Counted from the first letter of the stretch, positions 35,222-44,170 are shown. The stretch: 64,000 bases of DNA from Streptomyces lunaelactis (GCF_003054555.1 NZ_CP026304.1:992001-1056000); one strand, 5' to 3'. Translations and numbers: made by a program. The notes: generated by a model not told the origin, from the sequence alone.

Positions 35222-36040
35222 ATGAGCAGGGTTTCCCTCAACGGGATCACCGTGGGGTACGAGGACGAGGGCAGCGGTGAACCACTTGTGCTCATCCACG
35301 GGCACCCCTTCGACCGTTCCATGTGGCGACCGCAGATCGAGCACTTCGGCCGGGCCGGATGGCGAGTGATCGCCCCGGACCTGCGCGGCTACGGCGAGAG
35401 CACCGTCGTACCGGGCAGGACGACACTGGAGACCTTCGTCCGCGACACAGCCGCTCTGCTCGACCACCTCGGGATCGACCGCTTCGTCCTCGGCGGCCTG
35501 TCCATGGGCGGACAGATCGTCATGGAGTTCTACCGGCTGCTCCCGGGGCGGATCCGCGGCCTCCTGCTCGCCGACACCTTCGCGGCGGCGGAGACGGAAG
35601 CGGGCAGAACCGTGCGCTACGAGATGGCGGAGCGCCTGCTCCGTGAGGGCATGAGCGGTTACGCCGAGGAGGTGCTGCCCAAGATGGTCGCGCCGCACAA
35701 CATCAAGGAACTGCCCGCCGTGGCACAGCACGTCCTGGCCATGATGTCCGGCACCTCACCCGAGGGCGCCGCGGCCGCGCTGCGCGGCCGGGCCGAACGG
35801 CCGGACTACATCGCCCTGTTGCCGCGTATCGCGGTGCCGACGCTGGTCGTGGTGGGCGAGGACGACGAGTTCACCCCGGTGAGCGATGCCCGCCTCATCC
35901 AGCGGCAAGTCCCCGGCGCCACACTGGAGATCATCCGCCGGGCGGCGCACATGCCGAACCTGGAGCGCGAAGCCGAGTTCAACGCCGCCCTGCAGAAGTT
36001 CCTCGACACGCTGCCGCCCGCAGCGGCCGCGGAACGTTGA
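35222..36040 (+). CDS. Alpha/beta hydrolase
   Basis: 272-residue alpha/beta-hydrolase fold protein. HGHPFDRSMW forms the oxyanion region; the nucleophile elbow GGLSMGGQ carries the catalytic Ser (about 98). The acid is likely the Asp in VVGEDDEFTPV and the His lies in IIRRAAHMPNLE near the C-terminus. No signal peptide; cytoplasmic. The family includes 3-oxoadipate enol-lactonases and esterases; this sequence is close to that group in pattern, but the substrate is not assigned. It starts 59 bp after the DeoR gene. Confidence 0.9.
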   Translation: MSRVSLNGITVGYEDEGSGEPLVLIHGHPFDRSMWRPQIEHFGRAGWRVIAPDLRGYGESTVVPGRTTLETFVRDTAALLDHLGIDRFVLGGLSMGGQIVMEFYRLLPGRIRGLLLADTFAAAETEAGRTVRYEMAERLLREGMSGYAEEVLPKMVAPHNIKELPAVAQHVLAMMSGTSPEGAAAALRGRAERPDYIALLPRIAVPTLVVVGEDDEFTPVSDARLIQRQVPGATLEIIRRAAHMPNLEREAEFNAALQKFLDTLPPAAAAER

Positions 36041-36155
36041 ACAGCATGACCAGGCCGGAAACACACCCGCCCGCGAGCGTCAGCGCGGGACGTCGGCACC
36101 GGCCCGTCTGTTGAGTAGGTGCGGATGCGAGTAATCGCAGTGCTAGCGTGACCGG

Positions 36156-36725
36156 ATGTCTCTCAAGTACGCGGTCCTGGCCGCCCTTCTGGAGGGCGAG
36201 TCTTCGGGCTACGACCTGGCAAAACGCTTCGATGTCTCCGTGGCGAACTTCTGGTCGGCGACGCCGCAGCAGCTCTACCGGGAGCTCGAACGACTGGCCG
36301 GAGACGGCCTGATCGCCGCCCGCGTGGTACAGCAGGAGCGCAGGCCCAATAAACGGATGTTCACGCTCACCGACACCGGCCGACAGGATCTGCGCGACTT
36401 CACAGCAGAGCCGCCCCGCCCCACCACGATCCGCGACGAGTTCCTCGTCAAGATCCAGGCCATGGACGAGGGCGACCCGGACGCGACACGCAACCTCCTC
36501 GAGGAGCGCCTGGAGTGGGCCCGCGGCAAGTTGGCGCGCTACGAACGGCTGCGCGACCACCTCCTGGGCGGCCTGAGCGAGGAGGAGTACCTGAGGGACG
36601 CCGAGCGCATCGGCCCCTATCTGACACTGATGCGCGGCCGGGCCTTCGAGGAGGAGAACCTGCGCTGGGGCGAGCAGGTTCTGGAGATCCTTGCGCGGCG
36701 CAAGGCCGTCGGCGGCCGCGGCTGA
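36156..36725 (+). CDS. PadR family transcriptional regulator
   Basis: 189-residue PadR protein. Winged helix: ALLEGESSGYDLAKRFDVSVANFW, TPQQLYRELERLAGDGLI and the wing RPNKRMFTLTDTGRQDL; then a Vir_act_alpha_C-type helical half. TAGCGT (36144-36149) lies six bases before the ATG, so the mRNA may be leaderless; a small dyad TGCGA/TCGCA (36126-36139) is upstream. It could regulate the alpha/beta hydrolase or the FAD monooxygenase downstream, though a terminator separates it from the latter. Confidence 0.9.
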   Translation: MSLKYAVLAALLEGESSGYDLAKRFDVSVANFWSATPQQLYRELERLAGDGLIAARVVQQERRPNKRMFTLTDTGRQDLRDFTAEPPRPTTIRDEFLVKIQAMDEGDPDATRNLLEERLEWARGKLARYERLRDHLLGGLSEEEYLRDAERIGPYLTLMRGRAFEEENLRWGEQVLEILARRKAVGGRG

Positions 36726-36760
36726 GAGAACGAAGCACCGGCGTCAGGGGCCGGAGGATC

Positions 36761-36808
36761 GAGCGGCGCGGGCCGGGTTCGCAGTGACGAACCCGGCCCG
36801 CGCCGCTC
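36761..36808 (+). terminator. 21-bp perfect stem-loop terminator
   Basis: GAGCGGCGCGGGCCGGGTTC plus G (36761-36781) pairs exactly with 36788-36808 around the loop CAGTGA. It ends the PadR transcript and insulates the FAD monooxygenase promoter. Confidence 0.93.
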
Positions 36809-36840
36809 TGTGCTGTGGCACCTGCGCGCGGCGCCGGGCC

Positions 36841-36871
36841 TTGACGGGGAGTTCATCGCGCCCTCTATAGT
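36841..36871 (+). promoter_or_regulatory. Promoter of the FAD monooxygenase
   Basis: TTGACG (36841-36846) and TATAGT (36866-36871) are good -35 and -10 boxes with 19-bp spacing. The -10 ends where the first palindrome begins, so a bound repressor would block the start site. Confidence 0.65.
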
Positions 36872-36899
36872 GAACAGCGTTCACGTGAACATCGTTCAC
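36870..36899. promoter_or_regulatory. Two tandem 15-bp palindromic operators
   Basis: GTGAACAGCGTTCAC (36870-36884) and GTGAACATCGTTCAC (36885-36899) are two back-to-back copies of GTGAAC-N3-GTTCAC. They lie between the -10 box and the ribosome site of the gene at 36922. Sites of this kind usually bind TetR-family repressors, often as two cooperating dimers. No TetR gene is adjacent; the nearest regulator is the PadR protein at 36156. Confidence 0.85.
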
Positions 36900-36921
36900 T
36901 AAATCTGGAGGGATCAAGCCG

Positions 36922-38427
36922 ATGGACACCGATGTGATCGTCGTGGGGGCCGGGCCGACCGGGCTGATGCTCGCCGGTGAGCTGGCGCTGGCAGGGGTAC
37001 GGACCCAGGTCGTCGAAAGGCGCACCGAGGCCCAGAAGGATTCCCGGGCACTCACGCTTCACCCGCGCAGTGTCGAACTGATGGACCTGCGGGGGCAGGC
37101 AGGCCGCTTCCTCGCGCTGGGCCCGACCGTGCCGGGCTGGCACTTCGCGGGCCTCAACACCCGGCTGAACTTCACCGTGCTGGACTCCCGGCACCCGTAC
37201 ACCCTGTTCGTGGCGCAGGCGCGGACCGAGGCGCTTCTGGAGGAGCGGGCGCGGGAGCTCGGTGTGGAGATCCACCGTGGGCACGAGGTCGTCGGGCTGC
37301 GCCCGGACGCCGACCGTGTCGAGGCCGATATACGCGGCCCCGGCGGCCTGGAGACGGTGCGGGCCCAGTACGTCGTGGGGTGCGACGGCGGGCGCAGCCT
37401 CGTGAGGGAGGCCGCCGGCATCGGGTTCCCGGGGACCGACGAGTCACTGACCGGGGCACTCGGCGACTTCGCCATGGTCGATCCCGACAGCCTCGACCGT
37501 GCGCGGCAGCGCGGTGTGCTGGTCGTCCCGATCGAGGAAGGCCTGACCCGGTTCGTACTCCTGGATCCGCGCCGAATGCGGGTGTCGTCCAGGGAGCCGG
37601 TGACGCTGGAGGAGTTCCGGGCCTCGCTCGCGGAGATCTGCGGAACCGACTGCGGTGTCGCCGAGCCCAGGTGGCTGTCGCGGTTCGGCAACGCCACCCG
37701 TCTTGCCGAGAGTTACCGCTCCGGCCGGGTCCTGCTGGCCGGCGATGCCGCGCACATCCACTTCCCCGCCGCGGGCCAGGGGCTCAACACCGGACTCCAG
37801 GACGCGATGAACCTGGGCTGGAAGCTGGCCGCCGAGATCAACGGCTGGGCACCGCCGGGACTGCTCGACAGCTACCACCACGAGCGCCATCCGATCGGGC
37901 GGGCGGTCACCGAGAACACCGAGGTCCAGACCCTGCTGGCGGAGCTGACCCTGGTGCCGCAGTACGAGCGTCCCGCGGCCGCCCTGCGCACGCTGCTGGA
38001 CAAGCTGTTCGGCATCGAGGAGGTCAACCGCCACCTGGCCGGGCAGGTGTCCGCGCTCGGCACCGCCTACCCGCCCACCGTCGCCGACGCGGATCCCCTG
38101 GTGGGACGGCGCATGCCCGACATCGCCCTGACCGCCGCAGGTTCCGAGGCCGCCCGGGTCTACGAACTGCTCCCCCAGGGCCGCTTCGTCCTGCTCGACC
38201 TCACCGGGGACGCGGGTGCGCGCCAGGTCCTCGACAGCGGATGGGCCGCGCGGGTCACCGTCGTATCCGTCACCAAGCACGACGAGCACCCGGACCTCGA
38301 CGAAGTGGCCGAGATCCTCGTACGCCCTGACGGCCACATCGCCTGGGCAACCCGTACCGCCGATGTGCACGCACGCCACACCGAGCGAACCCGTGCGCTG
38401 ACCGTCTGGGCAGGAACACCCGACTAG
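36922..38427 (+). CDS. FAD-dependent aromatic monooxygenase
   Basis: 501-residue class A flavin monooxygenase of the polyketide hydroxylase/RdmE-like group. The Rossmann start is DVIVVGAGPTGLMLAGELAL, the DG motif is VVGCDGGRSLVREAAGI, and the GD motif is VLLAGDAAHIHFPAAGQGLN. A C-terminal thioredoxin-like domain (about 385-500) completes the type. It uses NAD(P)H and oxygen to hydroxylate an aromatic compound. GGAGG precedes the ATG. The tightly operator-controlled promoter suggests induction by a toxic substrate, for instance an antibiotic such as rifampicin or tetracycline, as for related Rox/TetX enzymes; that is inference. Confidence 0.92.
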   Translation: MDTDVIVVGAGPTGLMLAGELALAGVRTQVVERRTEAQKDSRALTLHPRSVELMDLRGQAGRFLALGPTVPGWHFAGLNTRLNFTVLDSRHPYTLFVAQARTEALLEERARELGVEIHRGHEVVGLRPDADRVEADIRGPGGLETVRAQYVVGCDGGRSLVREAAGIGFPGTDESLTGALGDFAMVDPDSLDRARQRGVLVVPIEEGLTRFVLLDPRRMRVSSREPVTLEEFRASLAEICGTDCGVAEPRWLSRFGNATRLAESYRSGRVLLAGDAAHIHFPAAGQGLNTGLQDAMNLGWKLAAEINGWAPPGLLDSYHHERHPIGRAVTENTEVQTLLAELTLVPQYERPAAALRTLLDKLFGIEEVNRHLAGQVSALGTAYPPTVADADPLVGRRMPDIALTAAGSEAARVYELLPQGRFVLLDLTGDAGARQVLDSGWAARVTVVSVTKHDEHPDLDEVAEILVRPDGHIAWATRTADVHARHTERTRALTVWAGTPD

Positions 38428-38504
38428 TACGGCCGTCCATCGCGCGACAATGGCTCCACGGGGCGGGGGTTCACGAAGCGGGGGTTCACGAGAGGAACAC
38501 TGCC

Positions 38505-38822
38505 GTGACCCGTCAATCAGCTGCCGGCGAACCGCCCGCCCGTCCTCATGGCCGGAGCCGGTGGACGTCCTTCGTTGCCGACGCCACGACCCCGGACAAG
38601 GTCTCGCGAGGCCTGCACGAGGCGTCGAACCCGGGTCACCGGCTCCGTGTCGAGCACGACCAGCACACCCTGTTGATCCATCTCAGCGATGAGGACAGCC
38701 ATGGGTGGACGACCATCGCTGTCGACCGAGGAACGCGCCAATGGGCGGTAGCCCAGGACACCCGCCAGTCCGAAACCGCACGCATCGCCTACGAGACCCT
38801 CTACGGGCCGGACGCCGGGTGA
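38505..38822 (+). CDS. Small hypothetical protein
   Basis: 105 residues from GTG 38505, preceded by AGAGGAAC. The central part (VEHDQHTLLIHLSDEDSHGWTTIAVDRGTRQWAVAQ) reads like a small beta-rich domain, followed by a helix with ETARIAYETLYG. No signal or membrane segment. The family is common in Streptomyces, often next to regulators of the ATPase or integrase-like type; not recognised further. Confidence 0.65.
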   Translation: MTRQSAAGEPPARPHGRSRWTSFVADATTPDKVSRGLHEASNPGHRLRVEHDQHTLLIHLSDEDSHGWTTIAVDRGTRQWAVAQDTRQSETARIAYETLYGPDAG

Positions 38823-39088
38823 GCCCGAGGCTCAGGGCTGCACCGCAGGTCTGGACAACCTTGCGCCGGAGTGCTGTTGTAACCATGCGCTCAGGAATTC
38901 CATCGTTGGAAGACCGTCGGCTCCAGCGGGTGCCACGGCGGCGGCTCAGCCCTCCGACCCGCACCCGCTCCCTGCATTCTCATCACCCCGGCCGCTCTCT
39001 GCCGGGTACTCCGCACACGTTCTGAGACCGCTCTCAGCCCATGGCCTTCCGTCCCGACTCCATCGGAACAACTGAAGGGTTCAGCACT
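38823..39088. other. Intergenic region upstream of the protease
   Basis: 266 bp with no supported gene. TTGGAA...-like and GAAGGG (ribosome site, 39074-39079) are present; no clear promoter pair or dyad. Confidence 0.45.
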
Positions 39089-40240
39089 GTGAGACACAGG
39101 ATCGGATTACGTACCGGACTGTCCGCGCTTCTCCTCCTCGGCATGTGGGGCGGGACCTCCCTCGCACCCGCCGTCGCATCCACCCCCAACCCCCCGGTCT
39201 CCCCCGGCCTGCTGACAGCCCTTCAGCGGGATCTGGGCCTGACCGAACAGCAGGCGCGGGAACGGCTGGCGCAGGAGCGGGCCGCGACCGCCCTCCAGGA
39301 CAAGGCGCGGCGCGCGGCGGGTTCCGCCTACGGCGGGTCCTGGTTCGACGCGGACAGCGGCAGGCTGACCGTCGCCGTCACCGGTGACCGCAACGCCGAG
39401 GCCGTCCGGGCCACCGGCGCGGCCACCCGCCTCGTAGAGCACACGGCCGAAGAGCTCGACGCCGTCAAGGTGCGCATCGACCGGCAGGCCGGAGCGAAGG
39501 GCGCACCGCGCGGTGTGAGCAGCTGGCGTGTCGACCCGCAAACGAATCAGGTCGTGGTCGACGTCGTCGCGTCCCTCAAGAACGACTCCGCCGTCCGTGC
39601 GTTCGTCGACCGCGCCCGCCGGACCGGTTCCGTGCGGATCAGGGCGACCATGACCGAGCCGCCGGCCACCTTCTCCGCGGGGACCGTGGGCGGCGACCCC
39701 TACTACACCGGGAACGTCCGCTGCTCCATAGGCTTCTCGGTCCACGGCGGATTCGTCACGGCCGGGCACTGCGGCCGGCCCGGCAACTTCGTACGCGGCT
39801 GGGACGGATCGGGCATGGGCACCTTCCAGGGCTCGTCGTTCCCCGGCGACGACTACGCCTACGTCTCCGTCGGCCACGGCTGGTGGACCGTCCCGGTGGT
39901 GCTGGGCTGGGGCACCGTCCCCGACCAGCTCGTACGCGGCTCGGCCGAGGCCCCCGTCGGCGCCTCCATCTGCCGCTCCGGGTCCACCACCCACTGGCAC
40001 TGCGGCACCCTGCTGGCGAAGAACGAGTCCGTCAACTACCAACAGGGTTCGGTGCACCAGATGACCAAGACCAGCGTCTGCGCCGAACCCGGGGACTCCG
40101 GGGGCTCGTTCATATCCGGCGACCAGGCGCAGGGCGTGACCTCCGGCGGCTGGGGCAACTGCAGCGGCGGCGGCCAGACGTGGTACCAGCCCGTCAACGA
40201 GATCCTCTGGCGTTACGGACTGACCCTGCACACCACCTGA
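39089..40240 (+). CDS. Secreted serine protease, streptogrisin/alpha-lytic type (S1)
   Basis: 383-residue preproprotease started at GTG 39089. A Sec signal peptide (about 1-31) is followed by an alpha-lytic-type pro region (about 35-180, RARLAQERAATALQDKARRA and SGRLTVAVTG) that acts as folding chaperone, then the catalytic domain (about 198-383). Triad: His in FVTAGHCG, Asp in DDYAYV, Ser in GDSGGS; Cys residues pair as in streptogrisins. Codon 7 is TTA (39107-39109), so production probably depends on the bldA tRNA, as for other developmental extracellular proteases. An in-frame ATG at 39041 is less likely. Confidence 0.93.
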   Translation: MRHRIGLRTGLSALLLLGMWGGTSLAPAVASTPNPPVSPGLLTALQRDLGLTEQQARERLAQERAATALQDKARRAAGSAYGGSWFDADSGRLTVAVTGDRNAEAVRATGAATRLVEHTAEELDAVKVRIDRQAGAKGAPRGVSSWRVDPQTNQVVVDVVASLKNDSAVRAFVDRARRTGSVRIRATMTEPPATFSAGTVGGDPYYTGNVRCSIGFSVHGGFVTAGHCGRPGNFVRGWDGSGMGTFQGSSFPGDDYAYVSVGHGWWTVPVVLGWGTVPDQLVRGSAEAPVGASICRSGSTTHWHCGTLLAKNESVNYQQGSVHQMTKTSVCAEPGDSGGSFISGDQAQGVTSGGWGNCSGGGQTWYQPVNEILWRYGLTLHTT

Positions 40241-40249
40241 CGGCACCGG

Positions 40250-40283
40250 CCCGGTCCGCCCGCACCGAAGCGGGCGGACCGGG
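40250..40283. terminator. Bidirectional terminator between protease and GH2 genes
   Basis: CCCGGTCCGCCCGC (40250-40263) pairs with GCGGGCGGACCGGG (40270-40283) around the loop ACCGAA. It lies between the two convergent stops. Confidence 0.88.
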
Positions 40284-40301
40284 CACGGCACGAGCGACGA
40301 C

Positions 40302-42902
40302 TCAGGGTGCGGGGCACCCCGTGGGCACCGGGTTCGACGCGTCGCGGATCAGCGCGTCGTGTGCCGCCTTCACCCGCTTCGCGTCCAGCTTCAGCACCTT
40401 GCGGTCGTACGTCATCACACCGTTGAGCTCGCCCTCCACATCGGAGATCTGGGTGTAGACGGCGCCATTTCCTCCCCGGCACATGAGCCGGCGCACATCG
40501 CCCAGCCGGGCCAGGTAGCCGTCCGTGTAGCCCGCCGGGTCGACATCGACGTAACTCATCTGCACGGACCAGGCATGACCGGGCACGGCGAGCCCGAGGC
40601 CGCCGTACTCACCGCTGACCAGCGCCCGTCTGCCGTCGGGCTCGGGGAGTTGGGGACTCGGGTAGCCGTGTGCGTCGGCGATGTCCCCGTTGCCGCCGTC
40701 CACCGCTCCGCAGCAGTTGAGGCCGCTCATGTTGTTGACCAGCCGGGTCGGGTCCCAGGCCTTGGCCTGGTCGGCGATGCGCGCCTGGTCGTACTGGCCC
40801 CAGCCCTCGTTGAACGTGACCCACATGACCACCGAGGGGTGACTGCTGTGCTGGTCGATCATCCGCTTCATCTCGTGCTCGTACTCGGCACGGGAGGCGG
40901 CGGACGGGTTGACGGTGTTCATCGACGGCATGTCCTGCCAGACCAGCAGACCCAGCCGGTCCGCCCAGTAGAACCAGCGGTCGGGCTCCACCTTGATGTG
41001 CTTGCGGACCGAGTTGAAGCCCAGCTGCTTGTGCGTCCTGAGGTCGTACGCGAGGGCCTCGTCGGTCGGTGCGGTGTGCAGGCCGTCCGGCCAGAAGCCC
41101 TGGTCGAGCGTGGCCATCAGGAAGACCGGCTTGCCGTTGAGGACGGTGCGCGGAGTGCCGTTCACCTTCTCGACCGCGATGGAGCGCATTCCGAAGTAGC
41201 TGCCGACGCGGTCGGAGCCGACGGTGACCTTCAGTTGGTACAGGTGCGGGTCGTCCGCGGACCACAGATGCGGGTCCGGGACGGGGACGGACAGCGGCGC
41301 CCCGGTGCGGCCGGTGGCCGTGCCGACCTTGCGCCCTCCGTCGTACGCGGTGGCTGTGACGGGCACTCCGTCGCGCACCCCGCGCACCTCGACGGCGAGC
41401 TTCTCGCCCGTGATGTCAGGGGTGAGCTCGAGGGAGTCCGCGTGGTCCGCCGCGACCGGCTCCATCCACACGGTCTGCCAGATACCGGAGGACGGGGTGT
41501 ACCAGATCCCGCTGGGGTCGAGGCGCTGCTTGCCAATCGGCGGGTTCTCGCCGTCCGCCGCGTCGGTCGGGTCGTAGACGCCGACGATCAGCTCCTGGGT
41601 GCGGCCGGGCTTGAGTGCGCTGGTGATGTCGGCGCTGAACTTGTCGTAGCCACCCTTGTGTTCGGTGACCTTGCTGCCGTTGACGTACACCTCGGACTGC
41701 CAGTCGACACCGCCGAAGTTCAGCCGCAGGCGCCTGCCGTCGCCGATCTTCCAGCCGGCGGGGACGGTGAACGTCCGCCGGTACCACATGCGGTCCTCGT
41801 GCCTCTCGATGCCGGAGAGCTGGGACTCCACCGGGTACGGGACGAGGATCCTCTCGCCGAGCGTCCTGCCGACCGGCGGCTGCTCCCCCGCCTCGGCAGC
41901 GGCGAACTGCCAGGAGCCGTTGAGGTTCTGCCAGGCGTCGCGGGTCAGCTGGGGCCGTGGGTACTCGCGGTGGGCATTGCCCGGGGTGATGTCATCGGCC
42001 CACCTGGTGCGCAGTTCGTACGTGGAGTGGTTGGGGCCGCTGCTCCAGAAGGCGCCGACGGCCTTGCCGTTCTCGCCGGTCAGCCCGCCCGCTCCGTCGT
42101 AGCGGACGTCGGCCGGGCCGGTGGCGTTGCCGCGTTTGTTGCCGACGACGGGCTCCTTGAGCTCGACGAGGAGGCCGCGGGCGTCGGCAGGGTCGGCTTT
42201 GACAGCCCGGAGCGGCCACTTGGCGCCGCCGATGACGGCTTCGAGGTGGCCGGTGAGTCCGGCCGGAGGCGCGGCGAGCTTCTGGGCGAAGCCGAGGTGC
42301 AGAGAGCGGCCGTCCGCCAGGACGGTGGCGGCGATGGCTCCGTCGTACTCGAAGCCGTCGGGAAGGCGGAAAGCCGACTGCGGGACGGCTTGCTTTGCCT
42401 GTCCGGGCCGGATCCAGTTGAGGTGGAGGCTGGATCCGCCGTAGTGCTCGAAGTACTCGACCTTGAACTCATAGGCGTGGTCCGCGGTCAACTCGACGGG
42501 CTGGGAGGTCTGTTCCCTGTCCCAGTCGTCGACCCAGTGGTCGATGGCGAGTTTTCCGTCGATCCAGAGGCGGAATCCGTTGTCGCCGGTGATCGTGAAG
42601 GTGTGGGCGCCGGTGGTCTGCGGCACGATCTTTCCGGTCCAGCGGACGCTGACGTCGTCGGCCCGTCCGGTGGCGGCCGCGAGGCGTGGTTCGAGGTTGC
42701 GGAAGTCGATGTCCGGGTCGAAGCCGGTGGCCTTGAGCTCGGCGAAGTCGAAGGCTCCGGGGGCGGACTGGGTGTAGTACTCGCCCTTGAGTCCGTGTGG
42801 CTGGACAGGGTCGTCGGCGGCCGATGCCGCGGGAATCGCGGCGAGTCCCGCGAGGCCGAGAAGGGCAGCGAGGAGTAAGGCCAGTCTTCTTCTCAATCGC
42901 AC
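40302..42902 (-). CDS. Secreted PA14-GH2 glycosidase, probable beta-galactofuranosidase
   Basis: 866-residue secreted enzyme. GTG 42902 follows AAGGAGG; codon 9 is TTA (42876-42878), suggesting bldA control. Signal peptide about 1-29. A PA14 carbohydrate-binding domain (about 35-175, GLKGEYYT, DNGFRLWIDGKLAIDHW) precedes the GH2 sugar-binding (about 320-475), Ig-like (485-575) and TIM-barrel (590-850) domains. Acid/base Glu in TFNEGWGQYD (about E699); nucleophile Glu in VSGEYGGLG (about E765). By domain alone it is beta-galactosidase-like; beside a YtfQRT/YjfF-type importer, and because GH2 galactofuranosidases are reported from Streptomyces, I favour galactofuranosidase. Confidence 0.9.
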   Translation of the reverse strand: MRLRRRLALLLAALLGLAGLAAIPAASAADDPVQPHGLKGEYYTQSAPGAFDFAELKATGFDPDIDFRNLEPRLAAATGRADDVSVRWTGKIVPQTTGAHTFTITGDNGFRLWIDGKLAIDHWVDDWDREQTSQPVELTADHAYEFKVEYFEHYGGSSLHLNWIRPGQAKQAVPQSAFRLPDGFEYDGAIAATVLADGRSLHLGFAQKLAAPPAGLTGHLEAVIGGAKWPLRAVKADPADARGLLVELKEPVVGNKRGNATGPADVRYDGAGGLTGENGKAVGAFWSSGPNHSTYELRTRWADDITPGNAHREYPRPQLTRDAWQNLNGSWQFAAAEAGEQPPVGRTLGERILVPYPVESQLSGIERHEDRMWYRRTFTVPAGWKIGDGRRLRLNFGGVDWQSEVYVNGSKVTEHKGGYDKFSADITSALKPGRTQELIVGVYDPTDAADGENPPIGKQRLDPSGIWYTPSSGIWQTVWMEPVAADHADSLELTPDITGEKLAVEVRGVRDGVPVTATAYDGGRKVGTATGRTGAPLSVPVPDPHLWSADDPHLYQLKVTVGSDRVGSYFGMRSIAVEKVNGTPRTVLNGKPVFLMATLDQGFWPDGLHTAPTDEALAYDLRTHKQLGFNSVRKHIKVEPDRWFYWADRLGLLVWQDMPSMNTVNPSAASRAEYEHEMKRMIDQHSSHPSVVMWVTFNEGWGQYDQARIADQAKAWDPTRLVNNMSGLNCCGAVDGGNGDIADAHGYPSPQLPEPDGRRALVSGEYGGLGLAVPGHAWSVQMSYVDVDPAGYTDGYLARLGDVRRLMCRGGNGAVYTQISDVEGELNGVMTYDRKVLKLDAKRVKAAHDALIRDASNPVPTGCPAP

Positions 42903-42946
42903 AGATCCTCCTTCATGAGGAAGGGTGGCGGCTCGTTGCATGATTC

Positions 42947-42962
42947 TGTACAACGTTGGAAG
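42947..42962. promoter_or_regulatory. Candidate LacI operator before the GH2 gene
   Basis: TGTACAACGTTGGAAG (42947-42962) contains the centre AACGTT typical of LacI-family sites. It lies in the 186-bp region between the divergent GH2 and LacI genes. TACAACGTTGGAAG matches the site before the importer in 13 of 14 positions. Confidence 0.7.
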
Positions 42963-43088
42963 GAACGGCAGTTGGCATGACAGCACGGCTTCCGCATGCT
43001 GTCCAGGGTCATGACAAATGACCCGGTCGACGGCGCGGTGTACGGATGAACGGACCGGCCAGGGGCCCTGCCCCGGAGGGGAACTGCC

Positions 43089-44114
43089 GTGAGGGTCAGC
43101 CTCAAGGACGTCGCGGAGCGCGCGGGCGTCTCCATCAAGACCGTCTCCAACGTGGTGAACAACTATCAGCACGTCACCCCGGCGATGCGGACGCGGGTGC
43201 AGCGGGCCATCGACGAGCTGGGCTACCGGCCCAATCTGACGGCCCGCCATCTACGCAAGGGGCGTACGGGGATCATCGCGCTGGCCGTTCCCGAGCTCGG
43301 CAACCCCTACTTCGCGGAGCTGGCGGGTGCCGTCGTCGACGCGGCCGCCGAGCACGACTACACGGTGCTGCTCGACCACACCCGCGGCAGCCGTGAGCAG
43401 GAGATCCTGGTCAGCCAGGGCTTCCGGGCCCGGGTCATCGACGGCCTGATCCTCAGCCCGCTGGAGCTGGAGGCCGAGGACCTGCAGAGCCGCACGGACG
43501 ATGCGCCGCTCGTGCTGCTGGGCGAGCGGGAGTACGACCTGCCGTACGACCACATCGCGATCGACAATGTCGCGGCGTCCCAGGCGGCGGTGCGGCATCT
43601 GCTCGGCCTCGGACGGACCCGGATCGCCTTCCTCGGGGCTCGTACGGACACCGCGAACCGGCCCGCCCAGCTGCGACTGCGCGGGTGGCGCGAGGAGTTG
43701 ACCGCGGCGGGGCTGCCGGCGCCGGACGGCATGGTGGGCGCGGTGGGCGGCTGGGACCGCGGGGACGGGGCGCTGGCCATGGCGGAGATGCTGGATGCGG
43801 GCATCCGGCCGGACGCCGTCTTCGCGTTCAACGACCTCATCGCCATCGGTGCGATGCGCGTACTGCACGAGCGGGGCCTGCGCGTGCCCTGGGACGTGGC
43901 CGTGGTCGGGTTCGACGACATCGCGGAGGGGCGGTTCGGGGCAGTCACCCTGACCACGGTCTCGCCCGACAAGCGGTCGATCGCGCGGCTCGCGGTGGAG
44001 TCGGTCATCGGCAGCCTGGAGGGGGCGAAGCGAGGTGCCGAGGCGCGTGGTGGACGTGAACTCACCGCGGATTTCCGGCTGGTGGAGCGGGAGAGCACGC
44101 TGGGGCGCCGTTGA
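43089..44114 (+). CDS. LacI family transcriptional regulator
   Basis: 341 residues from GTG 43089 with GGAGGGGAA upstream. The N-terminal helix-turn-helix and hinge are standard (VSLKDVAERAGVSIKTVSNV, YRPNLTARHLRKGRTG), followed by a periplasmic-binding-like effector domain (ALAVPELGNPYFAEL, IDNVAASQAAVRHLL, VVGFDDIAEG). It lies between the GH2 gene and the importer operon and has a matching operator candidate on each side, so it probably represses both until the imported sugar binds. Confidence 0.95.
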   Translation: MRVSLKDVAERAGVSIKTVSNVVNNYQHVTPAMRTRVQRAIDELGYRPNLTARHLRKGRTGIIALAVPELGNPYFAELAGAVVDAAAEHDYTVLLDHTRGSREQEILVSQGFRARVIDGLILSPLELEAEDLQSRTDDAPLVLLGEREYDLPYDHIAIDNVAASQAAVRHLLGLGRTRIAFLGARTDTANRPAQLRLRGWREELTAAGLPAPDGMVGAVGGWDRGDGALAMAEMLDAGIRPDAVFAFNDLIAIGAMRVLHERGLRVPWDVAVVGFDDIAEGRFGAVTLTTVSPDKRSIARLAVESVIGSLEGAKRGAEARGGRELTADFRLVERESTLGRR

Positions 44115-44156
44115 GAGCGGTTTCGTAGAACCGTCGCGCGGAGGGTTTACAGGCTT

Positions 44157-44170
44157 CTTCCAACGATGTA
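44157..44170. promoter_or_regulatory. Candidate LacI operator before the importer operon
   Basis: CTTCCAACGATGTA (44157-44170) is the reverse complement of TACATCGTTGGAAG, one base different from the site at 42949-42962. TTTACA (44146-44151) and TGTAAA (44167-44172) frame it as an inverted repeat. It lies 91 bp before the binding-protein start. Confidence 0.68.
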
